From Nonomuraea coxensis DSM 45129 (GTDB lineage Bacteria; Actinomycetota; Actinomycetes; Streptosporangiales; Streptosporangiaceae): a stretch of DNA of 64,000 bases. Under the pieces are notes generated by a model. It was not told the origin of the DNA. It was given only the letters and a program-made list of their open reading frames with translations, and searched no databases. Made by a program: the position numbers and the translations under genes. Positions 50,684 through 60,700 of this stretch are shown here, piece after piece. The stretch spans positions 7,103,001 to 7,167,000 of the forward strand of contig NZ_CP068985.1 in assembly GCF_019397265.1 (NCBI RefSeq), in the 5' to 3' direction. Numbering within the stretch: the stretch's first letter is position 1; each line of letters begins with the position of its first letter.

Positions 50684-51898
50684 TCATCGCCGGGTGGCCA
50701 AGGTGGTCAGCGGGTTGTCGAGGAGGCCGGCGAAGGCGAGTTCGGCGGCCCCGGCGAGCGTGGTGTCGTCGCCCAGGGCCGTCACGGCCAGGCGGACCCG
50801 TTCGCGCGACACCGGCAGGACGTGCGCGTCGATCCGGGCGCGGACACGCGGCGCGGCGGCCGGGTAGACGTCACGGAGCATCCCGCCGAAGACCACGAGC
50901 GCCGGGTTGAACAGGTTGATGAGGTTGACGACGCCGACGCCGAGCCAGTCACCGACGCGGTCGAGGGCGTCCCGCGCCCGGGCGTCACCGGTCCCGGCCA
51001 GGGCGACGACCGCCCGGATGCCGGCGCGTCCGACGAGGTCGCCGGACCATCCCGCGTAGTCGAGCAGCGCCTCCTCCCCCACCTCGGCCTCCAGGCAGCC
51101 GCGCGACCCGCACAGGCAGGGCCGCCCGTCGAACGGGTTGATCAGCATGTGCCCGAGTTCGCAGCCGTAGCCCGCGTCGCCGTCCAGGAGTTCGCCGCCG
51201 ACAATGATCCCGCCGCCGACGCCGACGTCCCCGTGCAGATAGATGAGGTTGTCCACGTCGCTTCCCGCGCCGCGTACGTGCTCGGCGATCGCACCCAGGT
51301 GCGCCTCGTTGCCCACCTCGACGGGGAGCCCGAGGCCGAGCCCGGCGGCGAGTTCCGGACCGAACGCCTGGTCCACCCAGCCGAGGTGCGGGCCGTACCG
51401 GACCGTGCCGTCGGCGCGCCTGATCAGCCCGCAGTACGACGCGCCGACGCCCACGCACACCGCGTCCGGAGCGGCCCCGGCGACCAGTTCGCGGCCGAAG
51501 GCGGCGAGGACGCCGACGACGTCCTCCAGGTCGACGCCCGCGCGGGTGCGTACGGCCTCGCGCCGGTCGAGGATCCGGCCGCCGAGTCCGACCCGGGCCG
51601 CGAGCAGCCGGTCCACCGCGACGTCGAACGCGAGCCCGTACACCGTCTCCTGCTCGGGCATGACGACGATGGACGGCCGTCCGGCGCGGCCCTGACCGGT
51701 GGGGACGCCCTCGCGGACGAGCCCGGCCGCGGCGAGCTCGGCGGTCAGGTCCATGATGGTGCTGCGGTTGAGGCCCATCCGGCGGCTGAGCGCGGCCCGC
51801 GACACGGCGCCGTCCTTGTGGACGCGGCGCAGCACCTCACTGAGGTTCCGCTGCCGCATCTGCTCCTGCGTCCGCGCGCCCGCCGCCGATCCCGTCAT
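50684..51898 (-). CDS. ROK-family transcriptional regulator
   Basis: A 404-aa regulator: N-terminal winged helix (QRNLSEVLRRVHKDG, SRAALSRRMGLNRSTIMDL) and a C-terminal sugar-kinase-like ROK domain with the GHMLINPF and CLCGSRGCLEA motifs, the Cys/His zinc site. The phosphate-binding and catalytic regions look kinase-like, but members of this layout are repressors such as NagC/XylR types. The ATG at 51898 has AAGGTGG upstream. The target is not evident; the hemicellulose genes 22 kb away are a possibility. Confidence 0.87.
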   Translation of the reverse strand: MTGSAAGARTQEQMRQRNLSEVLRRVHKDGAVSRAALSRRMGLNRSTIMDLTAELAAAGLVREGVPTGQGRAGRPSIVVMPEQETVYGLAFDVAVDRLLAARVGLGGRILDRREAVRTRAGVDLEDVVGVLAAFGRELVAGAAPDAVCVGVGASYCGLIRRADGTVRYGPHLGWVDQAFGPELAAGLGLGLPVEVGNEAHLGAIAEHVRGAGSDVDNLIYLHGDVGVGGGIIVGGELLDGDAGYGCELGHMLINPFDGRPCLCGSRGCLEAEVGEEALLDYAGWSGDLVGRAGIRAVVALAGTGDARARDALDRVGDWLGVGVVNLINLFNPALVVFGGMLRDVYPAAAPRVRARIDAHVLPVSRERVRLAVTALGDDTTLAGAAELAFAGLLDNPLTTLATRR

Positions 51899-52066
51899 CG
51901 CCACCACCTTAGGACGGCCGCTGTTCAGGCGGCAGGCGCAGCATGATCGTTGATCAGGGTAGGGGGAACGTCCGCCGGGCCGGGTACGTTCGAAGCCGAA
52001 GTCCGATGCCGGGCGATACGCCCCGGTTAGCGACTGAGTGCACGAATCCGCTAGCGTCGAATGGAG

Positions 52067-52096
52067 GCGCATGCGGGCGGGCCTGCCCGCATGCGC
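52067..52096 (+). promoter_or_regulatory. 12-bp perfect hairpin in the leader of the CNNM operon
   Basis: GCGCATGCGGGC and GCCCGCATGCGC are perfectly complementary with a 6-nt loop, about 90 nt before the first CNNM gene. There is no run of T after it, so it is not a standard terminator. It may control expression of the metal transporter operon; I see no known metal-riboswitch consensus. Confidence 0.45.
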
Positions 52097-52184
52097 TCCT
52101 CAGGCCGGTCCGTCCGGCCGGACAGAAGGGAACATACGTGTCGGCGAACCTGACCCGCCCGCGAGCCGTACAAGGGCGTGCCAG

Positions 52185-53552
52185 GTGAGCGTGGCCCTCG
52201 GTCTGCTGGCCGTCTTCCTGCTCACCGCCGCCACCGGCTACTTCGTCGCCCAGGAGTTCGCCTACGTCAGCGCCGACCGGCTCACCCTGGTCGCCCAGGC
52301 CGAGTCGGGCGACAGGAAGGCCGCCAAGGCGGTCAAGGTGATGGAGCGGCTGTCGTTCATGCTGTCCGGCGCCCAGCTCGGCATCACCGTCACCGCCCTG
52401 GTCGTCGGCTTCATCGCCCGCCCCGCGCTGGCCGAGCTCATCGCCCCCGCCCTGACCGCGCTGGGCCTGTCCGCCGGCCTGGTGGACGCCGTCGCCCTGG
52501 CGATCGGGTTCGCGCTGGCCACCGTCATCCAGATGGTGCTGGGCGAGCTGGCCCCCAAGAACCTCGCCCTGGCCAGGCCGGAGCCGCTGGCCCGCGCGCT
52601 GGCCGGGTCCACCCTGGTCTACCTGACGATCGCCGGCCCGGTGATCAGGCTCTTCGACTCGGCCGCCAACCGGCTGCTGCGCGCCGTCGGCATCGAGCCG
52701 GTCGAGGAGCTGCACCACGGCGCCACCCTCGAAGAGCTCGGCCACATCATCGGCGAGTCCGAGGCCCACGGACACCTGCCCGGCAGCCAGGCCGACGTGC
52801 TGGAGCGGGCCCTCGCCTTCTCCGAGCACACCGCCGAGGAGGCCATGGTGCCGCGCGTGGACGTCGTCGCCGTCTCCGCGGTCGCCACCGTCGCGGATCT
52901 GGACGAGCTGATCGCCGCGCACGGCCACACCCACTACCCGGTGCTCGGCGCCACGTTCGACCACGTGGTCGGCCTGGTCAGCCTGCGCGACGCCGCCGCC
53001 GTCGCGCCCGAGGACGCCGCCCGCGTACGGATCGGCAGCATCTGCCGGGACGTGCTCGTCGTCCCGTTCTCCCTCGCGCTGCCTGACCTGGCCAGGCAGA
53101 TGCACGAACGCGGCGAGGAGGTGGCCTGCGTGGTGAACGAGCACGGCGGCCTGGCCGGGCTGCTCACCTGGGAGGACGTCGCCGAGGAGCTGGTCGGCGA
53201 GATCGCCGACGAGAACGACGTGGAGCCCCCGTCCGTCGTGCGCCAGGGCGACACGTGGGAAGTGGACGCCGCCCTGCGCATCGACGAGATCGCCCTGGCC
53301 ACCGGCCTGGCCCTGCCCGACGAGGACGAGTACGACACCCTCGCCGGGCTCGTCCTGCACCGGCTCGGCCGCTTCGCCGCCCCCGGCGAGACGATCACCG
53401 TCAGCCTGCCCGCCACCCTGGACGACCAGGCCCCCACGCACGCCCGCGTCGAGGTCCTGACCCTGCGCCGGCACGTCCCCGAACGCGTCCGCCTGACCCC
53501 CTGCCGAGACGACGAGAGCGACGGGAACCCCGAGAACGAGGAGCAGCCGTGA
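52185..53552 (+). CDS. CNNM/CorC (HlyC)-family membrane protein
   Basis: A 455-aa protein: DUF21 transmembrane domain (about residues 1-190), CBS pair (about 215-340), and a C-terminal CorC_HlyC domain (GDTWEVDAALRIDEI, RFAAPGETITVSLP). Members are linked to magnesium or cobalt homeostasis. The GTG at 52185 fits the first TM segment (VALGLLAVFLLTAATGYFV). It is coupled to the second CNNM gene by GTGA overlap. Confidence 0.87.
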   Translation: MSVALGLLAVFLLTAATGYFVAQEFAYVSADRLTLVAQAESGDRKAAKAVKVMERLSFMLSGAQLGITVTALVVGFIARPALAELIAPALTALGLSAGLVDAVALAIGFALATVIQMVLGELAPKNLALARPEPLARALAGSTLVYLTIAGPVIRLFDSAANRLLRAVGIEPVEELHHGATLEELGHIIGESEAHGHLPGSQADVLERALAFSEHTAEEAMVPRVDVVAVSAVATVADLDELIAAHGHTHYPVLGATFDHVVGLVSLRDAAAVAPEDAARVRIGSICRDVLVVPFSLALPDLARQMHERGEEVACVVNEHGGLAGLLTWEDVAEELVGEIADENDVEPPSVVRQGDTWEVDAALRIDEIALATGLALPDEDEYDTLAGLVLHRLGRFAAPGETITVSLPATLDDQAPTHARVEVLTLRRHVPERVRLTPCRDDESDGNPENEEQP

Positions 53553-54565
53553 GCCTGACCACCGGCCTGGTGCTGACCCTGCTGCTGCTCGTCGGCAACG
53601 GCTTCTTCGTCGCCGCCGAGTTCGCCCTGGTCGCCGCCAAGCGCCACCGCCTGGAGAAGGCCGCCGCCTCGGGCAGCCGGGCCGCCTCCGCCGCCCTGTC
53701 CGGCATCAAGGAGCTGTCCCTCATGCTGGCCGGGGCGCAGCTCGGCATCACGCTGTGCTCGCTCGGCCTCGGCGTGGTGTCCGAGCCGCTGATCGCGGGC
53801 ACCCTCGTCCCGCTCTTCCACGCGGCCGGGCTGCCGGACGCGGCCGCGCACTCGGTGGCGTTCGTGATCGCGCTGGCGCTGGTGACGTTCCTGCACATGG
53901 TGCTCGGCGAGATGGCGCCCAAGTCGTGGGCGATCGCGCACCCGGAGCGGTCGGCCACCGTCCTGGCGCTGCCGTTCCGCGGCTTCACCCTGCTCGTACG
54001 GCCGCTCATCAGCGCGCTCAACGGCATCACCAACGGCCTGCTGCGGCTGTTCAAGGTCCATCCGCGCGAAGAGGGGGAAGCGCCCAGGACTCCCGCCCAG
54101 CTCCGGCGCCTGGTGGAGGAGTCGCGCCGGCTCGGCCTCATCGAGGCCGAGGACCACGCCGTCCTCACCCAGGCTCTGCGCGCCCCCGAGGCGCCCATCG
54201 CCGCCCTGGTCACCCCGGCCGATCAGGTCGTCACCGTGCCCGCCGACGCCACCGCGCGGCAGATCATCGACGCCTGCCTGCGCGCCCGGCGCTCCCGCCT
54301 CATCGCCGGGCCGCTCACCGCTGCGTCGGGGGTGGTGCACGTCCGCGACGCCTACCTGGCGCGCCGCCGCGGCGACACCCGGACGACCGCCGCCCAGCTC
54401 GCCCACCCGCTGCCCGACCTGGCCGAGAACGCCTCGATCGCCGAGGCGGTGAGCCGGCTGCGGAGCGCCCGCGGGCAGGTCGCGCTGGTCAGGACCGAGA
54501 CGGGCCACGTGTCGGGCATCGTCAGCCTGGACGACCTGCTGACCACGCTGCTCGTCCCCGCCTGA
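53549..54565 (+). CDS. Second CNNM-family membrane protein, without CorC_HlyC domain
   Basis: A 338-aa protein with the DUF21 domain (AAEFALVAAKRHRLEKAA, AQLGITLCSLGLG, LGEMAPKSWAI) and a CBS pair ending in VSGIVSLDDLLT. It stops about where the CorC_HlyC domain of its partner begins. The GTG start lies in the partner's stop with GAGGAG upstream. Paired short and long CNNM genes are common in actinomycetes and may form a heterodimer. Confidence 0.87.
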   Translation: MSLTTGLVLTLLLLVGNGFFVAAEFALVAAKRHRLEKAAASGSRAASAALSGIKELSLMLAGAQLGITLCSLGLGVVSEPLIAGTLVPLFHAAGLPDAAAHSVAFVIALALVTFLHMVLGEMAPKSWAIAHPERSATVLALPFRGFTLLVRPLISALNGITNGLLRLFKVHPREEGEAPRTPAQLRRLVEESRRLGLIEAEDHAVLTQALRAPEAPIAALVTPADQVVTVPADATARQIIDACLRARRSRLIAGPLTAASGVVHVRDAYLARRRGDTRTTAAQLAHPLPDLAENASIAEAVSRLRSARGQVALVRTETGHVSGIVSLDDLLTTLLVPA

Positions 54566-54633
54566 CCGCCCGGCCCGGCGGGAAGTTTGCCCCGTTCCAC
54601 CCAGGTCCGCCTCATCGCCACTTCCGGCCCGGC

Positions 54634-54665
54634 CGGCGCCGCTGAGCGGAGTGAGCACGGCGCCG
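54634..54665. terminator. Inverted repeat between convergent CNNM and FtsX genes
   Basis: CGGCGCC at 54634-54640 and GGCGCCG at 54659-54665 can form a 7-bp GC stem with an 18-nt loop in the 135-bp gap between two convergent genes. A bidirectional terminator role is suggested by position only; no T-run follows. Confidence 0.35.
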
Positions 54666-54700
54666 AACGACCGGCCACCACGTGACGGGGGGCGGCCGGC

Positions 54701-56812
54701 TCAGCTGTCGCCCGCGCGGAGCACCTCGCTCAGCCGTCGCCGGCGGCGTGACGCCGATTCGACGGGCACCACGACGGCGACCGCCGCCAGGAACACGACC
54801 GCCACCAGGCCGAGCCCCCACCACGGCGACGCCGGGACCGGATCGGCGCCGGTGAGCAGGCGCAGGGCGAGCGAGCCGAACGTCAGGCGGGCGAGCAGCA
54901 CCCCGAGCAGCGGACCGCCCACAGCGGCGACCACCACCGGCGGCAGCAGCTCTCCCGCGGCGACCCAGCGCGCCTCCCGTGGCCGCAGCCCGAGGGTGCG
55001 CAGCCGGGTCAGGGTGCGCCATCGCTCCGGCGCGCCGGCCGCCGTGCCGAGAGCGAGTCCCAGCAGGCCCAGAACCGGCAGGGTCACCGCCGAGGCCCAC
55101 GCCAGCCGCAGCAGTCCAGAGGCCAGCGGCCCCTCCGCGGTCCCCTGGCCGACGGTGGCGCCGAAGACGATCGCGTACGAGGCCAGGGCCACGGAGGTCA
55201 CCAGCACCAGCAGCGGCAGTACCCGGGCCGAGGCCGCCGCCGCCCTCGCCGCCCCGAACACCGCCAGCGGCCGGCGCGACCGCAGAAGCCGCCTGAGCAC
55301 GAAGCGCGTCGCGATAGGCAACGCCCTCGCCAGCACGAGCGCGCCCGCGAGCGCGCAGAGGGCAGGCGCGCTCGCGGCCAGCACCCCGCCACCGATTCCA
55401 CGCTGGTACAGAGCGACGAGGGCGCCGGACGCGGCCGCCAGCACCCCTGTCTCAAGAGCGGCCCGCCGCAGTCGTACGGTGTTACGCACCCACCGCCGCG
55501 CGCTCCGGTTGGCCGGGACGCGGCGATCCCGGGTGGCGCGGGCGGCGGTGAGCGTGCCGAACGCCGGCCCGGCGACGACGGCGGTGACGACCACGGGAGG
55601 CGTCCAGTCCCAGGAGACCCCCGGCGCGACGGCCAGGGCCAGGCCGAGCCCGGCCGCCGCGGCCGGCAGCGCCATCACGGCGGATTCGAGCAGCAGCTCG
55701 CCGCCGATCACCGGTAGCGACATCCCTCTCTGCCGGGCCGCTGCCAGGGTGGGGGCGCGGCGGTGCACCAGCAGGTCGGCGGCGAGCAGCAGGACCAGGA
55801 CCGCGACGGCGAGCAGGGTGACGAGCAGGACGGACGCCTGCGCGAACGCGGCGCCGACCTGGGAGCTCACGTCCCGCAACACTCCGTCGAGCCGGGTCTC
55901 CCACTTCAGCGAGCCGTCCCGGGCGCCGGAGGAGCCGGAGGCCGCCTTGAGCGCGACCACCTTCGCGGCGACCGACGGGACCACGTCCCAGGTGAGCCGG
56001 GCCGGGTCGGGCGTGAACCAGACGGTACGCCGCAACTCGTCCAGTCCGAAGGCGAGCCGGGCGTCGGGCAGCGAGTCGCGTGACAGCAGCCCGGCGAACC
56101 GGGTGGCTCCGGTGCCGTCCGCGCCGCCGACGGGACCCAGGAGCGAGGGGAGGAGCCGCCAGGCGGGATCGGCGCTGTCCTGAGGCCGGAAGATGCCGCT
56201 GACCTGGACCTTCTTGACATTCCCCTGGTCGTCGGCCAGCGGGATGCGGGCGCCGGGACGGAGCTGGAGAGCGGCGGCGTCCGCCTCCGACAGACCCACC
56301 TGCACCGGCCACGGCGGCGCGCCGTAGGGAACCGCCGCCGTCGCGGAGGCGGTGGGCCGCGGCGCACCGCCCGCGATCCAGGTCACGCCGGGCCCGCCGT
56401 CGCGGGCCACGTAGGCGAGCTGGAACGTACGCAGCACGCTGCCATCGGTGATCTTGAGGGTGGGGCTGGTGACGGTGGCGACGGGTGCACGCAGGACGGC
56501 GCGCAGGCCGGGGCCGAGTTCGTCCGTCGCCCTGGCCCGGAAGTCGTCGACGTCCTCGGCGAGGCGGGGGTGCCGGACCCGGCTGCCGCCCGGCCCGTCG
56601 TCATCCTCCATCCGGGAGTGGACCTGGAGGTCGCCGCCGGTCCTGCGGACCGCGTCCCGTACGGCCGCGTCGGCCGTCGCTGACAGGAGCGGCGGTACGG
56701 CGCCGCCGAGCAGCGTGACGACCGCCACCACGACAGCGGCCAGGAGCAACGGCCCGGCGTCGGCGCGGGCGCGGCCGAGGACGCTGGGCCAGTGCGGTGC
56801 CGGGATCCTCAC
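54701..56812 (-). CDS. FtsX-like ABC permease (shorter)
   Basis: A 703-aa permease with an N-terminal TM (LLLAAVVVAVVTLLGGAVPPL), a large extracytoplasmic region of about 300 residues and FtsX-type TM groups in the second half (VLLVTLLAVAVLVLLLAA, LPVLGLLGLALGT). GTG at 56812 overlaps the stop of the longer permease gene (GTGA). Last gene of the four-gene transporter operon. Confidence 0.85.
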   Translation of the reverse strand: MRIPAPHWPSVLGRARADAGPLLLAAVVVAVVTLLGGAVPPLLSATADAAVRDAVRRTGGDLQVHSRMEDDDGPGGSRVRHPRLAEDVDDFRARATDELGPGLRAVLRAPVATVTSPTLKITDGSVLRTFQLAYVARDGGPGVTWIAGGAPRPTASATAAVPYGAPPWPVQVGLSEADAAALQLRPGARIPLADDQGNVKKVQVSGIFRPQDSADPAWRLLPSLLGPVGGADGTGATRFAGLLSRDSLPDARLAFGLDELRRTVWFTPDPARLTWDVVPSVAAKVVALKAASGSSGARDGSLKWETRLDGVLRDVSSQVGAAFAQASVLLVTLLAVAVLVLLLAADLLVHRRAPTLAAARQRGMSLPVIGGELLLESAVMALPAAAAGLGLALAVAPGVSWDWTPPVVVTAVVAGPAFGTLTAARATRDRRVPANRSARRWVRNTVRLRRAALETGVLAAASGALVALYQRGIGGGVLAASAPALCALAGALVLARALPIATRFVLRRLLRSRRPLAVFGAARAAAASARVLPLLVLVTSVALASYAIVFGATVGQGTAEGPLASGLLRLAWASAVTLPVLGLLGLALGTAAGAPERWRTLTRLRTLGLRPREARWVAAGELLPPVVVAAVGGPLLGVLLARLTFGSLALRLLTGADPVPASPWWGLGLVAVVFLAAVAVVVPVESASRRRRRLSEVLRAGDS

Positions 56813-59800
56813 GACGCCACCCGCAGATGCGCGGCGTCGGCGCGCCGGGCCTGGACGACGACCACCGCGGTCACCGCCAGCGCGCACCCGGCCGGCAGCG
56901 CGGTGAGCAGGGCGGCCTCGGCGGCCCACGGCCAGACGGGCAGCACCTCGGGAACGGGGGCGGCGCCGGTGTCGGAGCGGACGAGCAGCGGCGCGACGAC
57001 GCGGGTGGCCAGCGCGCCGACGACCGCGCCCGCCGCGAGCAGCGGCAGCAGGATGCCGACGTGCTGGCCGAGCAGCACCGCGCGGATCTCGCGCCGGGTC
57101 ATCCCGAGACCCCGCAGGCGTGCCGTCTCGACCGCGCGGGCCCGCAGGTCGAACGTCACGTGCAGGACGATCCCGGCGATCATCAGCAGCACCGCGGCCG
57201 GTACGAGCAGCCGGAGCACGGCCGGCAGCGCGGCCCGCAGCGGGCCGCCGGTGAGCCGGGCGGCCTCGGCCGCGCGCGTGGTGACGTCGCCGAGCCGGAG
57301 ATCGGCCGCATCCCCCCTGGTGGGACGGCCGACCCACCACGCGTCCACGGGCACGTCGAAGTCGCCGTTGACGGCGAGGGCACGGGACAGCGCGTCGAAG
57401 TCGGCGAGGACGGCCGCGGCCCCCGGAGCGGACGGCACGGCCGGCAGCACCTCGGCCACACTGACCTGGACGGGGGTGAGGCCGACGGTGAGGTCGAGCC
57501 GGGAGCCGCGCCGGGCGCTCACCTCGTCGGCCAGGCGGGCGGAGACGGCCACGGGCACCGGTCCCGGGGCCGGGAAAGCAGTGGCGACGAGGTTCCTGGC
57601 GGCGTCCGGCGGGCCCTTCAGCGCGACGGTCGTGGTCATCCTCAGCTTGGTGCCCGCGGAGGTGCTGGTCAGGGCGACGGCCGGATCGCCGAGCTGCCCA
57701 GGGGCCGGCCCGGCTGAGGTGGCGGTCCAGGGCGATGCCTCGGAGACGGTTCCCGCCACGGTGAGCGTCACGGCGACGCGGCTGTCCCCCTCGGGGGCTT
57801 CCGCCAGGGCATCGGAGTACCCGGTGCCCACGTTCCCCGTCGCGAGCACGAACGGAAGGGACACCGCGACCAGCCGGAGCCCTTCGGCCGTCGCGCAGTC
57901 CGGCAGCGGATGCGCTGTGCCGTCGAGCGGAACGGGCGCGCCGGTGCACGGAGTACGCAGCCCTGTCGCGTCCTGGAGCAGCAGGCGGGGCGTCACGGTG
58001 AGCGGCGTCGGACCGGTCGCGTTCCCGGTCAGGGAGAGCGCGGCTCCGGCCGGGACGGGAACCCCGGCGGCGCGCGTCGGGGGCGCGAGAAGGGCGCCCA
58101 CGGCGTTCCAGGTGCGGCCGTCGTCCAGCCGCCCGCGCAGCAGCGCCTCGGCGCGCGTGGTGTCCACGGCGATCAGCCTCGGCGGGTCACCGGCGCCACC
58201 GAGCCACTGCCCGATCGCGACGCCACGATCGGTGGCCGGGCTCACCTCTCCCCCGCCGGCCGCGCCGACCATCCTGCCCTGCCCGGCGGCGGGCGGGACG
58301 GTGAGGGTGAGCGCGAGATCGGTGCCGAGGGACAGGTCGGCCTGGTCCTGCTGGGAGCGCTGCCAGGTGGCGTCGAACCCGATCCCGTACGTGGCCGCCG
58401 CGCAGCCCAGCCCGATCAGCAGCCCCGCCGCGACCGCCTGGGGCCTGCGCGCGGCCTCGAACGCGGCCAGCGGGACCATCAGCCCGCGAGCCCGGCCGGC
58501 CAGCCGTTCCGCGACGCGCAACGCCGGCCACACCAGGCGCAGCGCCAGCGCGGATCCGGCGATGAGCAGCAGCGCGGGAGCGAGCACCCGTACGGTGTCG
58601 ACGGGAGAGCCTGAACCGGCCGGCTGGTCGCGCAACTGCCACCAGCCGACGGCGGCGAACGCCACGAGCAGCAGGTCCGCGCCGGATCGGGCGAGCAGTT
58701 CCCGCCGCCCGCGCACCCCTCCGGAGGAGGTCCGCAGCGAGGGCACGACGAGCACCACCGCCAGCGCCAGCGCGCCGCCGGCGACGGACAGCACCTGTAC
58801 GGCGTTCACGCCGAAAGGCGCGGCGAGCCCGGCCCCGGACATGGGCGGCAGCCGGGTCAGCGCGGCGTGCAGGGCGGACGAGGCCGGGATCGCGACCGCG
58901 GTGGCGAGCACGGCGAGCGCGCCTGCCTCGGCGAGCGCGGCGCCGGCGAGTTGGCCGCGGCCGACGCCCAGCGCGGACAGCAGGGCGGTCTCGTCGCCGC
59001 GCACACCGGCGCTGAGCCGGCCGGCGAGGGCGAGAGCGGTCGCGGTCAGGACGAGTCCGATGGCGGCGACGGCGAGCACGGCGGCCGTGGTGACCCGTTG
59101 CTGGTCGTGGGCGGCCAGCAAGGTCGAGGGCAGCCGGGAGGCGACGCGCTGGATCCTTACCCGGTCGCCGAGCGTCCGCCCCAGGCGGCGGTCGGCGCCG
59201 AGCACCGCCTGGGTGACGGTGTCGAGGTCGCGGACGGCGGGGGCGGACAGGTCGGGGTGGGCGCTGATCTCCAGCCGGTCGAGGGTGGAGCCGCCGGCGA
59301 GCAGGTCGCTGAGGTCGACGATGAACGGCCCGTACGCGTGGACCGGCTGGGCGGAGCGGCCGTCGCGGTAGGCCGGATCGTAGCCGGCGGCGGCGAGGGG
59401 GTCACGCTCCCAGCCGGCGCCCGGCAGCGGGCGTACGACCCCGACCACGCTCACCTCGGCTCCCTGGTCGGGATCGTCGGCCAGCTCTCTGCCGAGACGG
59501 ACCCGGCTGCCGGCGCTCAGGCCGAGCCGCCGCGCGGTGCTTTCCAGCACGACCGCCTCCGCCGGCGTGGCACCCGCCCGTGGCAGGCGTCCGGCGGCCA
59601 GTTGGGTGCGGGCCGGCAGGTCCTCCACCCCCGACAGGTACGCCACGGCCGGGACACCGGCGCCGGGGAGCGACCGCATCACGGACGACGCGCGCGCGGC
59701 CGTCGTCGCCGTGAACGGGGCGAGGGCCGAGGTCAGCACGGCGCGGGTGTCGTCGGCGACGGATCTCGCGTGCTCGCCGCGAACGGTGACGGTGTAGGCG

Positions 59801-59979
59801 GTGACGCCGACCTGGTCGTGGGTGGCGCGCGAGGCGGCGGTCTCCAGCGCCTGCTCGGCGGTACGGGTGAGCAGGAGGGCGCAGGCGCCCAGCAGCGTGG
59901 GGCCGACGACGGCGACGGCCAGGAGGGCGGCCAGCAACGGCCACTGCGCACGGACTCTCCGGGCGACCAGCCTCAGCAC
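56809..59979 (-). CDS. FtsX-like ABC permease (longer)
   Basis: A 1056-aa MacB/FtsX-type permease: one N-terminal TM, long extracytoplasmic domain, then three TM segments near residue ~290-410, a second domain and a final TM bundle with LRGLGMTRREIRAVLLGQHVG, the coupling loop to the ATPase. GTG start with GGGAG upstream, 16 nt after the ATPase gene. With its shorter partner it likely forms a heterodimeric export or resistance system; the substrate is unknown. Confidence 0.87.
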   Translation of the reverse strand: MLRLVARRVRAQWPLLAALLAVAVVGPTLLGACALLLTRTAEQALETAASRATHDQVGVTAYTVTVRGEHARSVADDTRAVLTSALAPFTATTAARASSVMRSLPGAGVPAVAYLSGVEDLPARTQLAAGRLPRAGATPAEAVVLESTARRLGLSAGSRVRLGRELADDPDQGAEVSVVGVVRPLPGAGWERDPLAAAGYDPAYRDGRSAQPVHAYGPFIVDLSDLLAGGSTLDRLEISAHPDLSAPAVRDLDTVTQAVLGADRRLGRTLGDRVRIQRVASRLPSTLLAAHDQQRVTTAAVLAVAAIGLVLTATALALAGRLSAGVRGDETALLSALGVGRGQLAGAALAEAGALAVLATAVAIPASSALHAALTRLPPMSGAGLAAPFGVNAVQVLSVAGGALALAVVLVVPSLRTSSGGVRGRRELLARSGADLLLVAFAAVGWWQLRDQPAGSGSPVDTVRVLAPALLLIAGSALALRLVWPALRVAERLAGRARGLMVPLAAFEAARRPQAVAAGLLIGLGCAAATYGIGFDATWQRSQQDQADLSLGTDLALTLTVPPAAGQGRMVGAAGGGEVSPATDRGVAIGQWLGGAGDPPRLIAVDTTRAEALLRGRLDDGRTWNAVGALLAPPTRAAGVPVPAGAALSLTGNATGPTPLTVTPRLLLQDATGLRTPCTGAPVPLDGTAHPLPDCATAEGLRLVAVSLPFVLATGNVGTGYSDALAEAPEGDSRVAVTLTVAGTVSEASPWTATSAGPAPGQLGDPAVALTSTSAGTKLRMTTTVALKGPPDAARNLVATAFPAPGPVPVAVSARLADEVSARRGSRLDLTVGLTPVQVSVAEVLPAVPSAPGAAAVLADFDALSRALAVNGDFDVPVDAWWVGRPTRGDAADLRLGDVTTRAAEAARLTGGPLRAALPAVLRLLVPAAVLLMIAGIVLHVTFDLRARAVETARLRGLGMTRREIRAVLLGQHVGILLPLLAAGAVVGALATRVVAPLLVRSDTGAAPVPEVLPVWPWAAEAALLTALPAGCALAVTAVVVVQARRADAAHLRVAS

Positions 59980-59995
59980 GGACGGCTCCCACGGA

Positions 59996-60700
59996 TCACG
60001 GATCGCCCCGGCTCGTGGAGCGCTCGTCGAGCTGCCCGTCGTCGATGCTGATCACCCGGTCCGCCAGCGCGAGCATCGTCGGATCATGCGTGGAGACGAA
60101 CGCCGTCACCCCCTCGGACTCCACCACCCCGCGCAGCAACGCCATCACCGAAAGACCGGTCTCGGCGTCCAGCTGCCCGGTCGGCTCGTCCGCGATCAGC
60201 AGCCGGGGCGAGGCGGCCAGCGCCCGGGCGATCGCCACCCGCTGCTGCTGCCCGCCGGACAGCTCGGCGGGCAGCTGCTCGGCATGGGCGGCCAGTCCGA
60301 CCAGCTCCAGCAGCAGCGCGACCCGCCGTTCACGCTCCACCGGCGGTACGCGGGCCAGCCGCAGCGGGGCGCCCACGTTCTCCGCGGCCGACAGCACCGG
60401 GATCAGGCCGAAGGTCTGGAAGACGTACGAGACCTTCTCCCGCCGTAGCAGGGACAGGCCGTCCTCGTCGAGGGCGGTGACGTCCGTCCCGTCGACGACG
60501 ACCGTGCCGGAGTCCGGGCGGTCCAGGCCGCCGATGATGTTGAGCAGCGTGGTCTTGCCGGAGCCGGACCGCCCCACGAGGGCGGTCATGGTGCCGGCCG
60601 CGAGCTCGAACGTCACGTCCCGCAACGCGTGCACCGCGGTCGCCCCTCTGCCGTACCGGCGATGCACGCCACGCACGCTGACCAGGGGCCGGCCGTTCAT
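59996..60700 (-). CDS. ABC ATPase of the FtsX system (MacB/LolD-type)
   Basis: A 234-aa ATPase: Walker A GRSGSGKTT, Q-loop VFQTFGLIP, signature LSGGQQQRVAIARAL, Walker B LLIADEPTGQLD and the H-loop STHD. The EPTG and Q-x-x-x-L-D pattern is that of MacB/LolD-type ATPases that pair with FtsX permeases. ATGA overlap with the upstream ATPase gene. Confidence 0.92.
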   Translation of the reverse strand: MNGRPLVSVRGVHRRYGRGATAVHALRDVTFELAAGTMTALVGRSGSGKTTLLNIIGGLDRPDSGTVVVDGTDVTALDEDGLSLLRREKVSYVFQTFGLIPVLSAAENVGAPLRLARVPPVERERRVALLLELVGLAAHAEQLPAELSGGQQQRVAIARALAASPRLLIADEPTGQLDAETGLSVMALLRGVVESEGVTAFVSTHDPTMLALADRVISIDDGQLDERSTSRGDP

